Shown: positions 47,301 through 55,536 of the stretch, piece by piece
How positions within the stretch are numbered: position 1 is the first letter of the stretch
How the letters are laid out: every line of letters begins with the position of its first letter
Source of the DNA: Bacteroidota bacterium
Lineage (GTDB): Bacteria > Bacteroidota > Bacteroidia > Chitinophagales > Chitinophagaceae
Assembly: GCA_026391455.1 (NCBI GenBank)
Contig: JAPLEH010000043.1
Span: forward strand, 62,001 to 126,000
DNA: 64,000 bases
Reading direction: 5' to 3'
Notes under the pieces: model-generated
Database searches by the model: none
What the model was told of the DNA's origin: nothing
Seen by the model: only the letters and a program-made list of their open reading frames with translations
Program-made: the position numbers and the translations under genes

Positions 47301-47514
47301 ACTTGATCACCTGTGCATCCTGCTTTTCTTTTTTGGCCAACGAATAGATCTTTTTCACTTCTGCCAATGCGGATTTAGGCAATTGCTTTTCCGTAAAGGC
47401 ATCCACTTTTTTCCAGGCGGATTCATAGTTTTTGACCGGGTTCTGGCTGCTCGCGCTCATAAAAAACAAACTGATTAAACTGAGAGTGAGAAATATTTTT
47501 TTACAAACCTGCAT
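41377..47514 (-). CDS. Giant alpha-2-macroglobulin family protein with thioester, paralog
   Basis: A 2045-residue exported protein (from the ATG at 47514; 47520 adds two residues). The signal peptide ends MSASSQ, without a lipobox. The layout matches its neighbour: a helical N-terminal region (about 30-500), MG2-type FTDRSIYRPGQTVYFKGI, VEEYKRPKFYVDYEPIKG, the A2M segment VRKNFNETAFFFPDL, the thioester CAEQ with Cys1496 in YECAEQTWNRYYAN, and the C-terminal beta domain. Instead of calcium-type repeats it has a Lys/Glu-rich linker (GGKREEAEKNKDELEK) before the A2M domain. It is probably a secreted or periplasmic protease trap, duplicated and then specialised. Confidence 0.93.
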   Translation of the reverse strand: MQVCKKIFLTLSLISLFFMSASSQNPVKNYESAWKKVDAFTEKQLPKSALAEVKKIYSLAKKEKQDAQVIKSLLYMFRLQAENREDNEILSIKELEKEIQISAEPVKGILKSLLAQLYENYFEQHRWQLYDRTKTREFKKTDIATWDAEDFHATISGLYLQSLEAKMTLQQTKLEPFNALIIKGNMRHLRPTLFDLLAHRALAYFQNDERDITKPAFAFEISQAQAFDPAASFIKQKFVTRDTLSAQHKALLLYQELIAFHLSDAKPDALLDADIARIEFIKANSTHPLKEDLYFNALTQLTKQYGDLPAAAQAWYLLAAWHEAKAATYKPLADTAYRYSRIKAKEICERIIAQKDSSEGKINAYNLLQSLKAKTLQFSMEKVNQPGIPFRSFVQYKNFNTLYLRIIKADEKLKKVLENMYEETSWKQLVSAPSEKAWEQALPFTNDMQQHSTEIKIPGIVSGEYILLASADKSFDSKKAILGARMFYVSDISYVNNGRDYFVLNRDNGSPLAKASVQVWEQKYDYNTSRYTKEKGKLYTTDANGFFSLDKSKRDNVNNGNYTYLLEITHNNDRLFLNDPVYDYYYQNQEGVAPKTTNTVFLFTDRSIYRPGQTVYFKGIVLSHNAATKEGGVKTNYRTTVILRDANYKDVDSIEVKTNDYGSFSGKFQLPQAGLNGQFSLYTREDNGNAPIKVEEYKRPKFYVDYEPIKGTYKVNDIIKVTGFAKAYAGNNIDGALVKYRVVRQPRFIYSWMFWRWWQPPVEEMEIAHGELKTDKDGKFVVEFTAIPDQKIDKQFEPVFDYTVYADITDINGETRSGEKMVSVSYKSLMLISNIPANLPADSLKKLYIRTENMNGEYEPAKVKVTITRLNEEKRLIRERLWDRPDQFTMSKEEYIKTFPHDEYDNETDQRAWAKQQEVFSKSDSALATGEWKLNGTAYAPGYYIIEMETQDRTGALVKDVKYIELTNEKATQLTRPQYLWTGPSKTLAEPGENATVNWGTGANDLFVVQQVDRGTPSWMGNANSYTYLTLNNAKKSFSFPVTEADRGGYSVSWIYVKHNRFYNVSQYINIPWTNKELNIEYATFRDKTLPGSEEKWKLKISGYKNEKVAAEMLGAMYDASLDQFVPHSWDQPSIWPYNYNRSFWNATQNFARIESEQRAIDEEPGKTLDKRYDQLFDDVESTGMVMYSYNMASPKMMTRATIEQADMAGAKPPAPEGTFSANKSSNYTMPTGGKREEAEKNKDELEKQAGKNPAPSGDVKVRKNFNETAFFFPDLKTDADGNIEFSFTIPEALTKWKFMALAHTKEAAFGSSTKEIITQKELMVQPNAPRFLREGDKMEFSSKVVNLTGKEITGIAELQLFDPATNEPVDGRFKSMSPKQYFTVAAGQSELVQFPIEVPYQFNKALQWRIVAKADNYSDGEENAMPVLTNRMLVTETMPLPMRGNGTKLFSFDKLLNSGSSESLQHHALTVEYTSNPAWYAVQALPYLMEYPYECAEQTWNRYYANSLASYIAGSNPRIKQVFDQWKIKDTAALLSNLQKNQELKAVLLEETPWVLQAKTESEQKRNIALLFDMVRMSDQLSISYEKLRQMQSSNGGFVWFTGGPDDRYITQYIVTGIGHLRKLKAVANGQDIKLMTILNTAIPYLDRKLKEDYDNLIKYKTNLKQNNIGYIQVQYLYMRSFFSGTKLDPAVQTAYNYYYKQAQQYWPGQSKYMQGMIALAMHRTGDTKTPAEILKSLKETSITNEEMGMYWKDQSNGWFWYQAPIETQALLIETFQEAGKDNTTVDDLRTWLLKNKQTNNWKTTRATAEACYALLLQGSNWISNEPVVEIKLGTNTTIKSTDAGQEAGTGYFKKTIEGTKVMPSMGTINVTVSTPGNNTMNAASWGGVYWQYFEDLDKITSASTPLKLSKKLFIEKNSDRGPVLTPVNDGDVIKVGDKIKVRVELRVDRDMEYVHMKDMRASALEPVNVLSSYKWQGGLGYYESTKDASTNFFFSYLRKGTYVFEYPLFATHAGNFSNGVTTIQCMYAPEFTSHSEGVRINVE

Positions 47515-47520
47515 AATCAT

Positions 47521-47845
47521 TGCGAATTTTTTTACAAGGTAATCAAACTTCTTTTCTGTGTGATGAAAGGATGCCTGTAATACCTTTTTTTCATAATAAA
47601 GGCTTTGTTAAGATGTACAGTTTCCTGCTGGCCCATATAATTTACGCTTTTTTTCCGGGCTTTAATGTGTAAAAATTACACCGGCTGAAACCCTTGCCAG
47701 GAAAGAGTTTCCGCAAAACCCCGCAAACCGGACGGCGATGTAAAAATTTGCTTTAACATTTTATTGAACGATTTTTTGGCACACTGGCATGGCTTTGGAA
47801 ATAAGGGTAACGAAAGCATTTTTTAAACCCTTTAAAATTTTTGTT
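47521..47845. other. 325-bp divergent intergenic region
   Basis: This region separates the macroglobulin gene (minus) from the DUF4476 gene (plus). It is AT-rich with several T-runs. GTGTAA-AAA-TTACAC at 47667-47681 is a perfect 6-bp inverted repeat that could bind a dimeric regulator. No exact TAnnTTTG was found on either strand, and no gene is seen. Confidence 0.5.
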
Positions 47846-48586
47846 ATGAAAAAAATCTTTACACTTTTAGTTAGTTCTTTATTCTCCCTTTCTTTACTTG
47901 CCTTTGAAGGCAGCCGTTTGAGTATTTCTTCTCCCGGCACTTCCAAAGAACTGAAAGTGGAGATCGACGGCCGCAGTTTTACTATGCAAAATAACGCCAT
48001 TACCCTGGGTTACCTGCAGGCCGGTTATCATAACGTAGTTATATTTATTGAGAAGAAAAGCTTCCGCGACCGCAACAGGCAGGGTAACGGTTTCGGCAAC
48101 GACCGTCGCCGGGAAATCATCTATAATAGTTCTGTATTACTGAGAAAAGGTTTTCATGTGGATATTACTGTAAACCGTTTTGGTAAAGTAATGACCGATG
48201 AGCGCAGAATAGATGTGAACGACGAATGGTACAATGACGAAGATGAATATTATGATAACGAGAATGGTGGCTGGAAAGAAAACCGTGGTACACTTAGCAC
48301 CATGAGCGGAAGAGAGTTTGAAACCCTCAAAGAGTCACTTCGCAAAGAATGGTTTGAAAACAACAGGCTGGTGTCGGTAAGAAATGTGGCTGAGAAAACC
48401 AACTTCACCACCCAGCAGGTAAAAGAACTGATGCAGCTCTTTACATTTGAAAGCAACCGGGTGGAAGTGGCCAAAGCTGCTTACAATAAAGTGCTCGATA
48501 AGCACAATTATTTCCAGCTCAATGACCTGCTCACGTTCAGCAGCAGCAAAGAAGACCTGGCCCGTTATATACGCGAATGCAGATAA
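47846..48586 (+). CDS. DUF4476-domain exported protein
   Basis: A 246-residue protein from the ATG at 47846, which gives a clear signal peptide (MKKIFTLLVSSLFSLSLLAF); an upstream frame start adds 19 residues before it. An N-terminal PEGA-like beta part (about 25-115: LKVEIDGRSFTMQNNAITLG, LQAGYHNVVIF) is followed by an acidic linker (NDEDEYYDNENGG). The C-terminal helical DUF4476 domain is at about 150-245 (FETLKESLRKEWFENNRL, TTQQVKELMQLFTFESNRVE). The family is Bacteroidota-typical and of unknown function. Confidence 0.88.
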   Translation: MKKIFTLLVSSLFSLSLLAFEGSRLSISSPGTSKELKVEIDGRSFTMQNNAITLGYLQAGYHNVVIFIEKKSFRDRNRQGNGFGNDRRREIIYNSSVLLRKGFHVDITVNRFGKVMTDERRIDVNDEWYNDEDEYYDNENGGWKENRGTLSTMSGREFETLKESLRKEWFENNRLVSVRNVAEKTNFTTQQVKELMQLFTFESNRVEVAKAAYNKVLDKHNYFQLNDLLTFSSSKEDLARYIRECR

Positions 48587-48621
48587 TAATTTTACTACAT
48601 ACACTTGGGGTTAAAAAAAAG

Positions 48622-48651
48622 AACCTCCCTGTTTTTACAGGGAGGTTTCGT
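48622..48651. terminator. Bidirectional terminator between DUF4476 gene and sucD
   Basis: An 11-bp stem (AACCTCCCTGT with ACAGGGAGGTT) is flanked by an A-run on the left and T-rich sequence on the right, so it can stop transcripts from both convergent genes. Confidence 0.9.
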
Positions 48652-48670
48652 TTTATAGATAGTTCTCTTT

Positions 48671-49546
48671 TTATTTTCCGATCACTTCAGCCATTTTCTT
48701 TCCGATATCAGCGGGGCTGTTCACCACGTGGATGCCGCACTCGGTCATGATCTTCATTTTGGCTGCTGCGGTATCATCGGCTCCGCCTACAATGGCACCC
48801 GCATGACCCATACGACGGCCGGGTGGCGCTGTTTGTCCGGCGATGAAACCTACCACCGGTTTTTTATTTCCATTTTCTTTGATCCAGCGGGCTGCTTCTG
48901 CTTCCATACCACCCCCGATCTCACCGATCATTACGATGGCATCGGTATTTTCATCGTTCATAAATAATTCTACGGCTTCTTTGGTAGTGGTACCAATGAT
49001 GGGGTCGCCACCAATACCCACGGCAGTGGAGATACCCAGACCTGCTTTGGCCACCTGGTCTGCCGCCTCATAGGTAAGCGTACCGGATTTGGATACGATA
49101 CCGATACGGCCGGGTTTAAAAATAAAGCCGGGCATAATACCCACTTTACATTCTCCGGAAGTGATCACACCGGGGCAGTTGGGCCCCACCAGGCGGGTCG
49201 GTTTACCCTGCAGGTAGTTTTTTACTTTTACCATATCCTGTACAGGAATACCTTCGGTGATACACACTACGAGGCGGATACCGGCATCGGCGGCTTCCAT
49301 TACCGCATCGGCTGCAAAAGCAGGGGGTACAAAAATGATACTTACATCTGCGCCGGTGCTTTTTACGCAATCCGCCACGGTATTGAAAACGGGCCTTTCG
49401 AGGTGTTGGGTACCGCCCTTACCGGGGGTAACGCCGCCCACCACATTGGTGCCGTATTCGATCATTTGTGTAGCATGGAAAGTACCTTCTGTACCGGTAA
49501 AACCCTGTACCAATATCTTCGAATCTTTATTTACAAGAATGCTCAT
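48671..49546 (-). CDS. sucD: Succinyl-CoA ligase, alpha subunit
   Basis: SucD carries the CoA-binding and phosphohistidine part of the TCA-cycle enzyme. The 291-residue protein starts at 49546 ([18 protein letters not shown]); a longer frame from 49573 overlaps the predicted promoter. Visible motifs are [22 protein letters not shown], the [10 protein letters not shown] segment, and the catalytic His in [12 protein letters not shown]. sucC is not adjacent, which is common in Bacteroidota. Confidence 0.97.
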   Translation of the reverse strand: MSILVNKDSKILVQGFTGTEGTFHATQMIEYGTNVVGGVTPGKGGTQHLERPVFNTVADCVKSTGADVSIIFVPPAFAADAVMEAADAGIRLVVCITEGIPVQDMVKVKNYLQGKPTRLVGPNCPGVITSGECKVGIMPGFIFKPGRIGIVSKSGTLTYEAADQVAKAGLGISTAVGIGGDPIIGTTTKEAVELFMNDENTDAIVMIGEIGGGMEAEAARWIKENGNKKPVVGFIAGQTAPPGRRMGHAGAIVGGADDTAAAKMKIMTECGIHVVNSPADIGKKMAEVIGK

Positions 49547-49570
49547 ATGCCTGTCTTTTAAAAAGTCAGG

Positions 49571-49578
49571 CAAAAGTA
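49571..49578 (-). promoter_or_regulatory. -7 promoter element of sucD
   Basis: The minus strand reads TACTTTTG, an exact TAnnTTTG match, 24 nt before the ATG at 49546. Confidence 0.5.
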
Positions 49579-49597
49579 AGGAATTCGGCGTATCGCA

Positions 49598-50011
49598 TCA
49601 ATTGTATCGGAGGAAAAGGATCTCTTTATGAAAATATCCTGAAACAGGGCCGATCGTGGAATTGGATTGGGTAATCAGGCTTTTCCCCGAAGAGTCGGCC
49701 CGGCTATTGGTGTGGATGGTAGTGCCGGAAGCGGGCATCCAGGTTTCCCTGAAAAAAACGGCATCCGCCCCGTTTTTTCGGGCCTTTTCGATGGCTTTGG
49801 CCAATATTTTCTCCTGGTCGTATTCTCCCCGCCAATTAGGTTGGGCATATCCTTTACCCACCACCACATAATTGCGTTTGATGGCATTTTCTTCCACGAA
49901 TACATCCACTTTTTGTGTAGGGGTGGAACTGCTTCCCACATACGAGAATCTTACAGGTGTGCAGGCAGATAAAAGGGAGAGGGATAAAATGGCAATGTAG
50001 ATTTTTTTCAT
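49598..50011 (-). CDS. Small lipoprotein, unknown
   Basis: A 137-residue lipoprotein: the signal peptide MKKIYIAILSLSLL ends in the lipobox LSAC with Cys17. The mature part has a YajQ/DUF-like alternating pattern with a conserved-looking helix (EYDQEKILAKAIEKARKNGADAV, quoted here only as a helical stretch at about 64-86) and a Ser/Thr-rich region near 100-120. No family recognised. It is a separate gene between mlaF and sucD on the same strand. Confidence 0.72.
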   Translation of the reverse strand: MKKIYIAILSLSLLSACTPVRFSYVGSSSTPTQKVDVFVEENAIKRNYVVVGKGYAQPNWRGEYDQEKILAKAIEKARKNGADAVFFRETWMPASGTTIHTNSRADSSGKSLITQSNSTIGPVSGYFHKEILFLRYN

Positions 50012-50087
50012 ATGACTGATCTTTGGTGATAAACCATTAGAGCCGCATGAATTGTTCCGCGTTTATTTTTACGAAGAAAATCGTTTG

Positions 50088-50948
50088 TTAATTCGTGGGG
50101 GGCGTATCAGAAGAAGTGCCCATTGATGGAGCATCTTTACGCAGCATCTCTTCCATATTACGGTGATTGGGGATTTTGCCGGTTTCTTCCAGCATACGCA
50201 TGTCTTTGGCATCCTGCAAAAATTCGGAGGCGAAGATAAAATCGTTCAGCCGTTGGTTTTTGCTGAAAATGATCTCGCGGTTATTGCCTTCCCATTCTTT
50301 ATTGCCTTTGTACATATACAGGATATAGTTGCCGATCTCCATCACGCTGTTCATGTCGTGGGTATTCACCACGGTGGTCATATTGAATTCTTTGGTGATC
50401 TCCTGTATCAGGCGATCAATGACGAGTGAGGTTTGGGGGTCGAGGCCGGAGTTGGGTTCATCGCAAAACAGGTATTTGGGATTGAGTACAATGGCACGTG
50501 CGAGGGCCACTCTTTTTTTCATCCCACCACTCAGTTCTGATGGATATTTTTTGTTCACGTCATCGGCGAGACTCACCCGGGCCAGTACTTCGTTTACCCT
50601 TTCCAGTTTTTTCTTAAAGGAATCTTTAGTAAACATATTCAGCGGAAACATCACATTCTCCTGTACGTTCAAACTATCGAAGAGGGCTGACCCCTGGAAG
50701 AGCATACCGATCTCTTTACGGATCTCTGTTTTTTCGGTGCCTTTCATGGCGGTGAAGTTTTGTCCGCCATATAGTATCTCCCCCTGGTCGGGCTCAAAAA
50801 GGCCCACCATGCATTTTTGCAACACGGTCTTGCCACTGCCACTCGACCCGATGATCAGGTTACACTGTCCGGCTTTCATTACACAGCTCACATCTTCGAT
50901 CACCACTTTATCGCCAAAACTTTTCTTTATGTTTTTTACTTCTATCAT
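50088..50948 (-). CDS. mlaF: ABC transporter ATP-binding protein, MlaF type
   Basis: ATPase of a lipid-trafficking (Mla) transporter at the inner membrane. The ATG at 50948 (MIEVKNIKKSFGDKVVIEDV) is the natural start; longer frames overlap mlaE. The 286-residue protein shows Walker A GSSGSGKT, the Q-loop MLFQGSALFDSLNV, the signature LSGGMKKRVALARAI, Walker B YLFCDEPNSGLDP and the H-loop VNTHD. The C-terminal tail of about 40 residues is polar. It lies 16 nt after mlaE; no mlaD or mlaC homolog follows. Confidence 0.92.
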   Translation of the reverse strand: MIEVKNIKKSFGDKVVIEDVSCVMKAGQCNLIIGSSGSGKTVLQKCMVGLFEPDQGEILYGGQNFTAMKGTEKTEIRKEIGMLFQGSALFDSLNVQENVMFPLNMFTKDSFKKKLERVNEVLARVSLADDVNKKYPSELSGGMKKRVALARAIVLNPKYLFCDEPNSGLDPQTSLVIDRLIQEITKEFNMTTVVNTHDMNSVMEIGNYILYMYKGNKEWEGNNREIIFSKNQRLNDFIFASEFLQDAKDMRMLEETGKIPNHRNMEEMLRKDAPSMGTSSDTPPTN

Positions 50949-50964
50949 GCAGGCATTGGGTTTG

Positions 50965-51708
50965 TCAGGTGGGAAGGAGCAGGGCTGATAAAATATAGTC
51001 TGCAAATAATATCAATACACAACTTACCACTACGGCCTTGGTACTGGCCCTTCCGATCTCCAGGGCACCACCCTTTACAAAGTAACCGTAAAAGGCAGGT
51101 ATACTGGAAATGATGAAGGCGAATACATATGATTTGATAAGGGCAAAGATCACATTGAAGGGTACAAAAAATTCAAGTAATCCTTTGTCATATACGATCC
51201 CGGGAATGATGCCGGCCGCTACCGCGGCAATGCGGCCTCCCATAATACCCAGCACCATGGCAATTACCACCAGCATGGGAATCATCAGCAGGGCTGCGGC
51301 GATCTTGGGCATGATGAGGTAAGCTTTGGTATTGATGCCCATGATCTCCAGGGCATCGATTTGTTCACTCACCCGCATATTGCCCAACTCACTGGCAATA
51401 CGGCTTCCGGCCACACCGGCGAGTACGATACATACCAGGGTGGGAGCGAATTCCAGAATAACCGTATCGCGTACGATCTGTGCAATGGTGGAAGGGGGAA
51501 TGAGCGGGCTCACCAATTGATAAGCGGTCTGTATGGTGGAAACCGCCCCAATGAAAATAGAAATAATGGCCACAATGCCGAGGGAGCCGTATCCGATCTC
51601 CGTACACTGGTGAATAAATTCCTTCCAGTACATTTTGCCGTTTTCCGGTTTGGAAAACATGCCTTTGATCATGAGCAGGTAACGGCCTATATCGCTGAAA
51701 ATGGTCAT
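50965..51708 (-). CDS. mlaE: ABC transporter permease, MlaE type
   Basis: A 247-residue inner-membrane permease of the MlaE/Ttg2B family with about five to six membrane segments. The conserved central region is visible as TVILEFAPTLVCIVLAG, AGSRIASELGNMRVSEQIDALEIMG and FIISSIPAFYGYFVKGGALEIG. With MlaF it would move phospholipids between inner and outer membranes. A near-consensus -7 (TATCTTAG, complement of 51717-51724) lies 8 nt upstream. Confidence 0.93.
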   Translation of the reverse strand: MTIFSDIGRYLLMIKGMFSKPENGKMYWKEFIHQCTEIGYGSLGIVAIISIFIGAVSTIQTAYQLVSPLIPPSTIAQIVRDTVILEFAPTLVCIVLAGVAGSRIASELGNMRVSEQIDALEIMGINTKAYLIMPKIAAALLMIPMLVVIAMVLGIMGGRIAAVAAGIIPGIVYDKGLLEFFVPFNVIFALIKSYVFAFIISSIPAFYGYFVKGGALEIGRASTKAVVVSCVLILFADYILSALLLPT

Positions 51709-51813
51709 ATCGCCTGCTAAGATACAGTTTCGTGCCGAAGCGGCAAGTAGTGCTTAACCACTTTGGCTTTTTCGTAATTAAATGGCTGCGTGCTCAGCAA
51801 TAATTAATAATTA

Positions 51814-54156
51814 TTAAAGGTCCTTGCTTACTTTCCGAAACCGTTTCCACCATTTCGATTTCTTTACGATCTCTGCAGTGGCTGCTTTGCTTTTCATTTG
51901 TGCATCCACTACGGCCACGAGGGCCATGTTGATGATGCTGCGAACAGAGCTGCCGAGCTGTAATACGTGTACGGGTTTATGCAAGCCGAGCAGGATGGGT
52001 CCGATGGCATCGGCGGTTTCCAGTTCCTTCATGAGGTTATAGGCGATATTACCGGATGCGAGATTGGGGAAGATAAGGGTGTTCACATCTTTATCCACCA
52101 GTTCGCAAAACGGATAATTCTCTTTCATCAGTTCTTTGTTGAAGGCTACGCTGGCCTGCATTTCACCATCCACCAGCAGGTTGGGCATGCGTTGCTTTAC
52201 AATTTTACGTGCTTCGGCCACCAGTCTGGCTTCCGGAGAGTCGCTGCTGCCAAAATTGGAATAGCTCAGCATTGCAATACGGGGTATGATATTGAAGTTG
52301 CGCACTTCTTTGGCTACGAGTAAAGTGATCTCGGCCAGTTCTTCTGCCGTAGGATTGAAATTGACAGTGGTATCGGCCAGGAACAGCGGCCCCTTCTTGG
52401 TAAGCATGAGGTACATGCCGGCGATCTTTTTTACCCCTTCTTCGGTGCCGATGGTTTGCAGGGCCGGGCGTATGGTATCCGGATAGTTTTTAGCCAGCCC
52501 GGAGATCATCGCATCGGCATCGCCGCATTCCACCATCATACAGCCATAATAGTTACGGTCGCGCATCACTTTCTTTGATTCATATGCATTGAAACCGCGG
52601 CGTCCGCGCTTTGCAAAAAATAGTTCTGCGTATTTATTTCGTCTGTCTTCCGTAGCATCGCTGCGGGGATCAAAGATGGGCAAGCCTTCGAGGTCGATAC
52701 CATTGGCAGTAGCGATGCTTTTGATCTTCGCTTCATCACCTAACAGTATGGGGTAACCGATTCCTTCATCAAAGATGATCTGGGCGGCTTTAAGTATTTT
52801 AAGATTATCGGCTTCGGCAAATACGATCCGTTTGGGATCGCGGCGGGCTTTATTGCCGATGATGCGCATTACCTGGTTATCGTGGCCGAGTCGTTTGTCT
52901 AGATTGGTGAGGTAGGCATCCCAGTCGGTAATGGGTTGTTTGGCCACACCGCTTTCCATGGCAGCGCGTGCTACGGCAGGGGCCACGGTGGTGAGCAGAC
53001 GGGGATCGAGTGGTTTGGGAATGATATAATTTTCGCCAAACACAATGTTCTTTTCATTGTAAGCCATGTTCACGATATCGGGTACGGGCGATTTGGCCAG
53101 TTCGGCCAGTGCACGTACTGCCGCCAGTTTCATTTCTTCGTTGATATGTTTGGCGCGAACGTCGAGCGCACCACGGAAAATGTAAGGGAAGCCCAGTACA
53201 TTGTTCACCTGGTTGGGATAATCGCTGCGGCCGGTAGCCATGATCACATCTTTGCGGGCATTGGTGGCATCTTCCCAACTTATCTCCGGGTCGGGATTGG
53301 CCATGGCGAATACGATGGGGTTTTTGGCCATGCTTTTCACCATATCGGGAGTAACGCAGTTGCCGGCGCTGAGACCAATGAATACATCCGCATCTTTCAT
53401 AGCCTGTGCGAGGGTCATTTCGGATTTGGCATTGGCAAATTTCAGTTTGAAATCCTCGAGGTCGGTACGGCCTTTATGGAGTACGCCTTTGCGGTCGAAC
53501 ATGAGAAAGTTGTCATGCTTTGCACCGAGGGCTTCATACAGCAATGTACAGGCCATGGCGGCAGCGCCCGCTCCGTTGACTACGAATTTTACCTTTTCAA
53601 TTTTTTTCTTCTGTATCTCGAGGGCATTCAGCAGGGCGGCCGCGCTGATGATGGCGGTACCGTGCTGGTCGTCGTGCATGACGGGAATATTGAGTTGCTT
53701 CTTTAGCTCGCGCTCAATGTAAAAACATTCCGGTGCTTTGATGTCTTCGAGGTTGATACCGCCGAAGGTGGGCTCCAGTGCCTTTACGATCTGAACAAAT
53801 TTTTCGGGATCTTTTTCATTGATCTCGATATCGAATACATCGATGTCGGCAAATATTTTGAACAGTACGCCTTTCCCTTCCATTACCGGTTTGCCGGCTT
53901 CGGGGCCGATGTCGCCGAGGCCGAGTACGGCGGTACCGTTGCTGATTACGGCCACCAGGTTTCCTTTGGCGGTGTATTTATATACATTTTCCACGTCTTC
54001 GGCTATTTCCAGGCAGGGGGCGGCCACGCCGGGTGAATAGGCGAGGGAGAGGTCACGCTGTGTTTTCGCTTCTTTGGTGGGAATTACTTCGATCTTTCCG
54101 GGACGGCCCTTGGCATGGTATTCCAGAGCCTGTTGTTTACGTAAGTCGTTTTGCAT
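51814..54156 (-). CDS. maeB: NADP-dependent malic enzyme with phosphotransacetylase-like C-terminal domain
   Basis: MaeB decarboxylates malate to pyruvate with NADP+. The 780-residue protein has the malic N-terminal domain at about 1-160 ([31 protein letters not shown]), the NAD(P)-binding domain at about 163-400 ([16 protein letters not shown]), and a C-terminal phosphate acetyltransferase-like domain at about 430-780. In MaeB proteins that last domain is regulatory rather than catalytic. The length fits the MaeB class. It stands alone upstream of mlaEF and marks the left edge of the orphan-gene region. Confidence 0.96.
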   Translation of the reverse strand: MQNDLRKQQALEYHAKGRPGKIEVIPTKEAKTQRDLSLAYSPGVAAPCLEIAEDVENVYKYTAKGNLVAVISNGTAVLGLGDIGPEAGKPVMEGKGVLFKIFADIDVFDIEINEKDPEKFVQIVKALEPTFGGINLEDIKAPECFYIERELKKQLNIPVMHDDQHGTAIISAAALLNALEIQKKKIEKVKFVVNGAGAAAMACTLLYEALGAKHDNFLMFDRKGVLHKGRTDLEDFKLKFANAKSEMTLAQAMKDADVFIGLSAGNCVTPDMVKSMAKNPIVFAMANPDPEISWEDATNARKDVIMATGRSDYPNQVNNVLGFPYIFRGALDVRAKHINEEMKLAAVRALAELAKSPVPDIVNMAYNEKNIVFGENYIIPKPLDPRLLTTVAPAVARAAMESGVAKQPITDWDAYLTNLDKRLGHDNQVMRIIGNKARRDPKRIVFAEADNLKILKAAQIIFDEGIGYPILLGDEAKIKSIATANGIDLEGLPIFDPRSDATEDRRNKYAELFFAKRGRRGFNAYESKKVMRDRNYYGCMMVECGDADAMISGLAKNYPDTIRPALQTIGTEEGVKKIAGMYLMLTKKGPLFLADTTVNFNPTAEELAEITLLVAKEVRNFNIIPRIAMLSYSNFGSSDSPEARLVAEARKIVKQRMPNLLVDGEMQASVAFNKELMKENYPFCELVDKDVNTLIFPNLASGNIAYNLMKELETADAIGPILLGLHKPVHVLQLGSSVRSIINMALVAVVDAQMKSKAATAEIVKKSKWWKRFRKVSKDL

Positions 54157-54350
54157 AATTCTAATTTAATGTTCGTCTGTCGCGCAATCGTTTCAAAACG
54201 GGTTGCAAGGTACGAAAAAGAAATCCGATTGAGCGGGGTGGCGGGGAGGGGGAAAACCGGGCTGAACTAAGATAATATTTTACAGTTCAGCGAAGGGAGT
54301 AAAACCCCGGCTTACCTCAAACACTAACGGTACGCTTGAATTGATATTAG

Positions 54351-54839
54351 TTATAAGTTTCGCCACTTTCTTAGCATTGTCTGTTCTATATCTTCATTTA
54401 GTTTTTTTCCTTCTGATGGATCCCTGCCATCATTTATTAGTTGGCAAGCATTGTCGAAATACTGTTGTAAAGAAATTGTGTATGCATCTAAATTAAATTT
54501 CCTGAAATTGAAGTCGGCGAACTTTTTAGTTTCCTCCATAATATGCCCGGATAAGAAGAGTAGCAGATCGGGCTCATTTAAATCATCCGCCAAATTGTTA
54601 TCAAAGACAGCGTAAGTGCTAATTCCCTTATTTCTTCGGCCATATTTGGGTTTAAAGTCTTTTTCCTCAAGAAAATTTAAAAATGGTTGATTACTGGAAA
54701 CGGAATAATATACAATTTCCCTGACACCTTCTCCAAAATCCAGGTCCTGAAAATGATAGATTAAGCCCCCCAAATATTTTGCGGCAAAAAAGGTTTTATC
54801 GAGATTGTCATAAAATTCGCAAGTTCCATACACTACCAT
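54351..54839 (-). CDS. Hypothetical protein, first gene of the orphan region
   Basis: A 162-residue soluble protein (start chosen at the ATG at 54839, MVVYGTCEFYDNLD; the longer frame adds nine residues). It is a mix of strands and acidic helices with no signal peptide. The size, charge and isolated setting resemble immunity-type or contact-system proteins, but I recognise no family and claim no function. Confidence 0.6.
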   Translation of the reverse strand: MVVYGTCEFYDNLDKTFFAAKYLGGLIYHFQDLDFGEGVREIVYYSVSSNQPFLNFLEEKDFKPKYGRRNKGISTYAVFDNNLADDLNEPDLLLFLSGHIMEETKKFADFNFRKFNLDAYTISLQQYFDNACQLINDGRDPSEGKKLNEDIEQTMLRKWRNL

Positions 54840-54978
54840 AACGATGATTTTAGCGATAACATGCAACTAATTAGCGAAAGAAAGATAATTATATTTTCCA
54901 TTGCCTCCACTTATTCGTCAGATGGTAATTTCGCTTTGTAGTGTTATTGTGGATAGGATATATTTGTGCATGCGCATG

Positions 54979-55530
54979 CTAAATTGCAATAACGCAATTG
55001 CCAGATCCGATACCCGGATGTTTTGTCAGCGTGCCTTCTTCCACTAATATTTCAAGGGCTTTGTAAACATTTAAATGATCGGCAAACCAGTCCGCCAGGG
55101 GTTTAAACTGTTCCGTTGTTTGCATATACGTGTAAAAGAAAAATCCGTCCAGGCAGCCAAATTCTGGCTTTTCGGTGTGCTTCACTTCGATAACTTGTCC
55201 TGTTTGTAAATTATCAAAACGGCAATGCGCCCCATGAAAATAAAATGTCCACTCAGGAGTAAGCATTCCTTTATGATTATTATTAGTCTTATAGACGGAA
55301 GTGGGCCAGTTTCCGTTATCGTTTATACTGAAATCAAACTTATGTGAAAGTTTAAGCATTAGTGCAGACGCATCTTCCCGAAATGCTTTTGCACAGAGGT
55401 AGATGTTTTCCTTGTTTGATATAATGTCTTGTTTTGTCAAAACTTTGCGGTCAACGGTCAGGGGTTTCTGTAAAACAGATATGCAGTGATTCGTTAGCCT
55501 GCTTAAAAGAATATCATTTGGTTTTCGCAA
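54979..55530 (-). CDS. DUF6896-like protein
   Basis: A 183-residue soluble protein. The conserved core (about 85-150) has WPTSVYKTNNNHKGML, TPEWTFYFHGAHCRF and FGCLDGFFFYTYMQTTE, which I recall from the DUF6896 family, often found among toxin-immunity clusters. The start is TTG at 55530, since no in-frame ATG precedes the core region and a stop lies directly upstream. It begins 6 nt after the preceding gene's end. A 12-nt palindrome (54968-54979) sits at its stop. Confidence 0.65.
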   Translation of the reverse strand: MRKPNDILLSRLTNHCISVLQKPLTVDRKVLTKQDIISNKENIYLCAKAFREDASALMLKLSHKFDFSINDNGNWPTSVYKTNNNHKGMLTPEWTFYFHGAHCRFDNLQTGQVIEVKHTEKPEFGCLDGFFFYTYMQTTEQFKPLADWFADHLNVYKALEILVEEGTLTKHPGIGSGNCVIAI

Positions 55531-55536
55531 TCAGCA

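Noticed and set aside
54968-54979. GCATGCGCATGC palindrome as an attachment or operator site
   Set aside because: Short, alternating purine-pyrimidine palindrome at a gene end with no second copy seen; not enough to claim a site.
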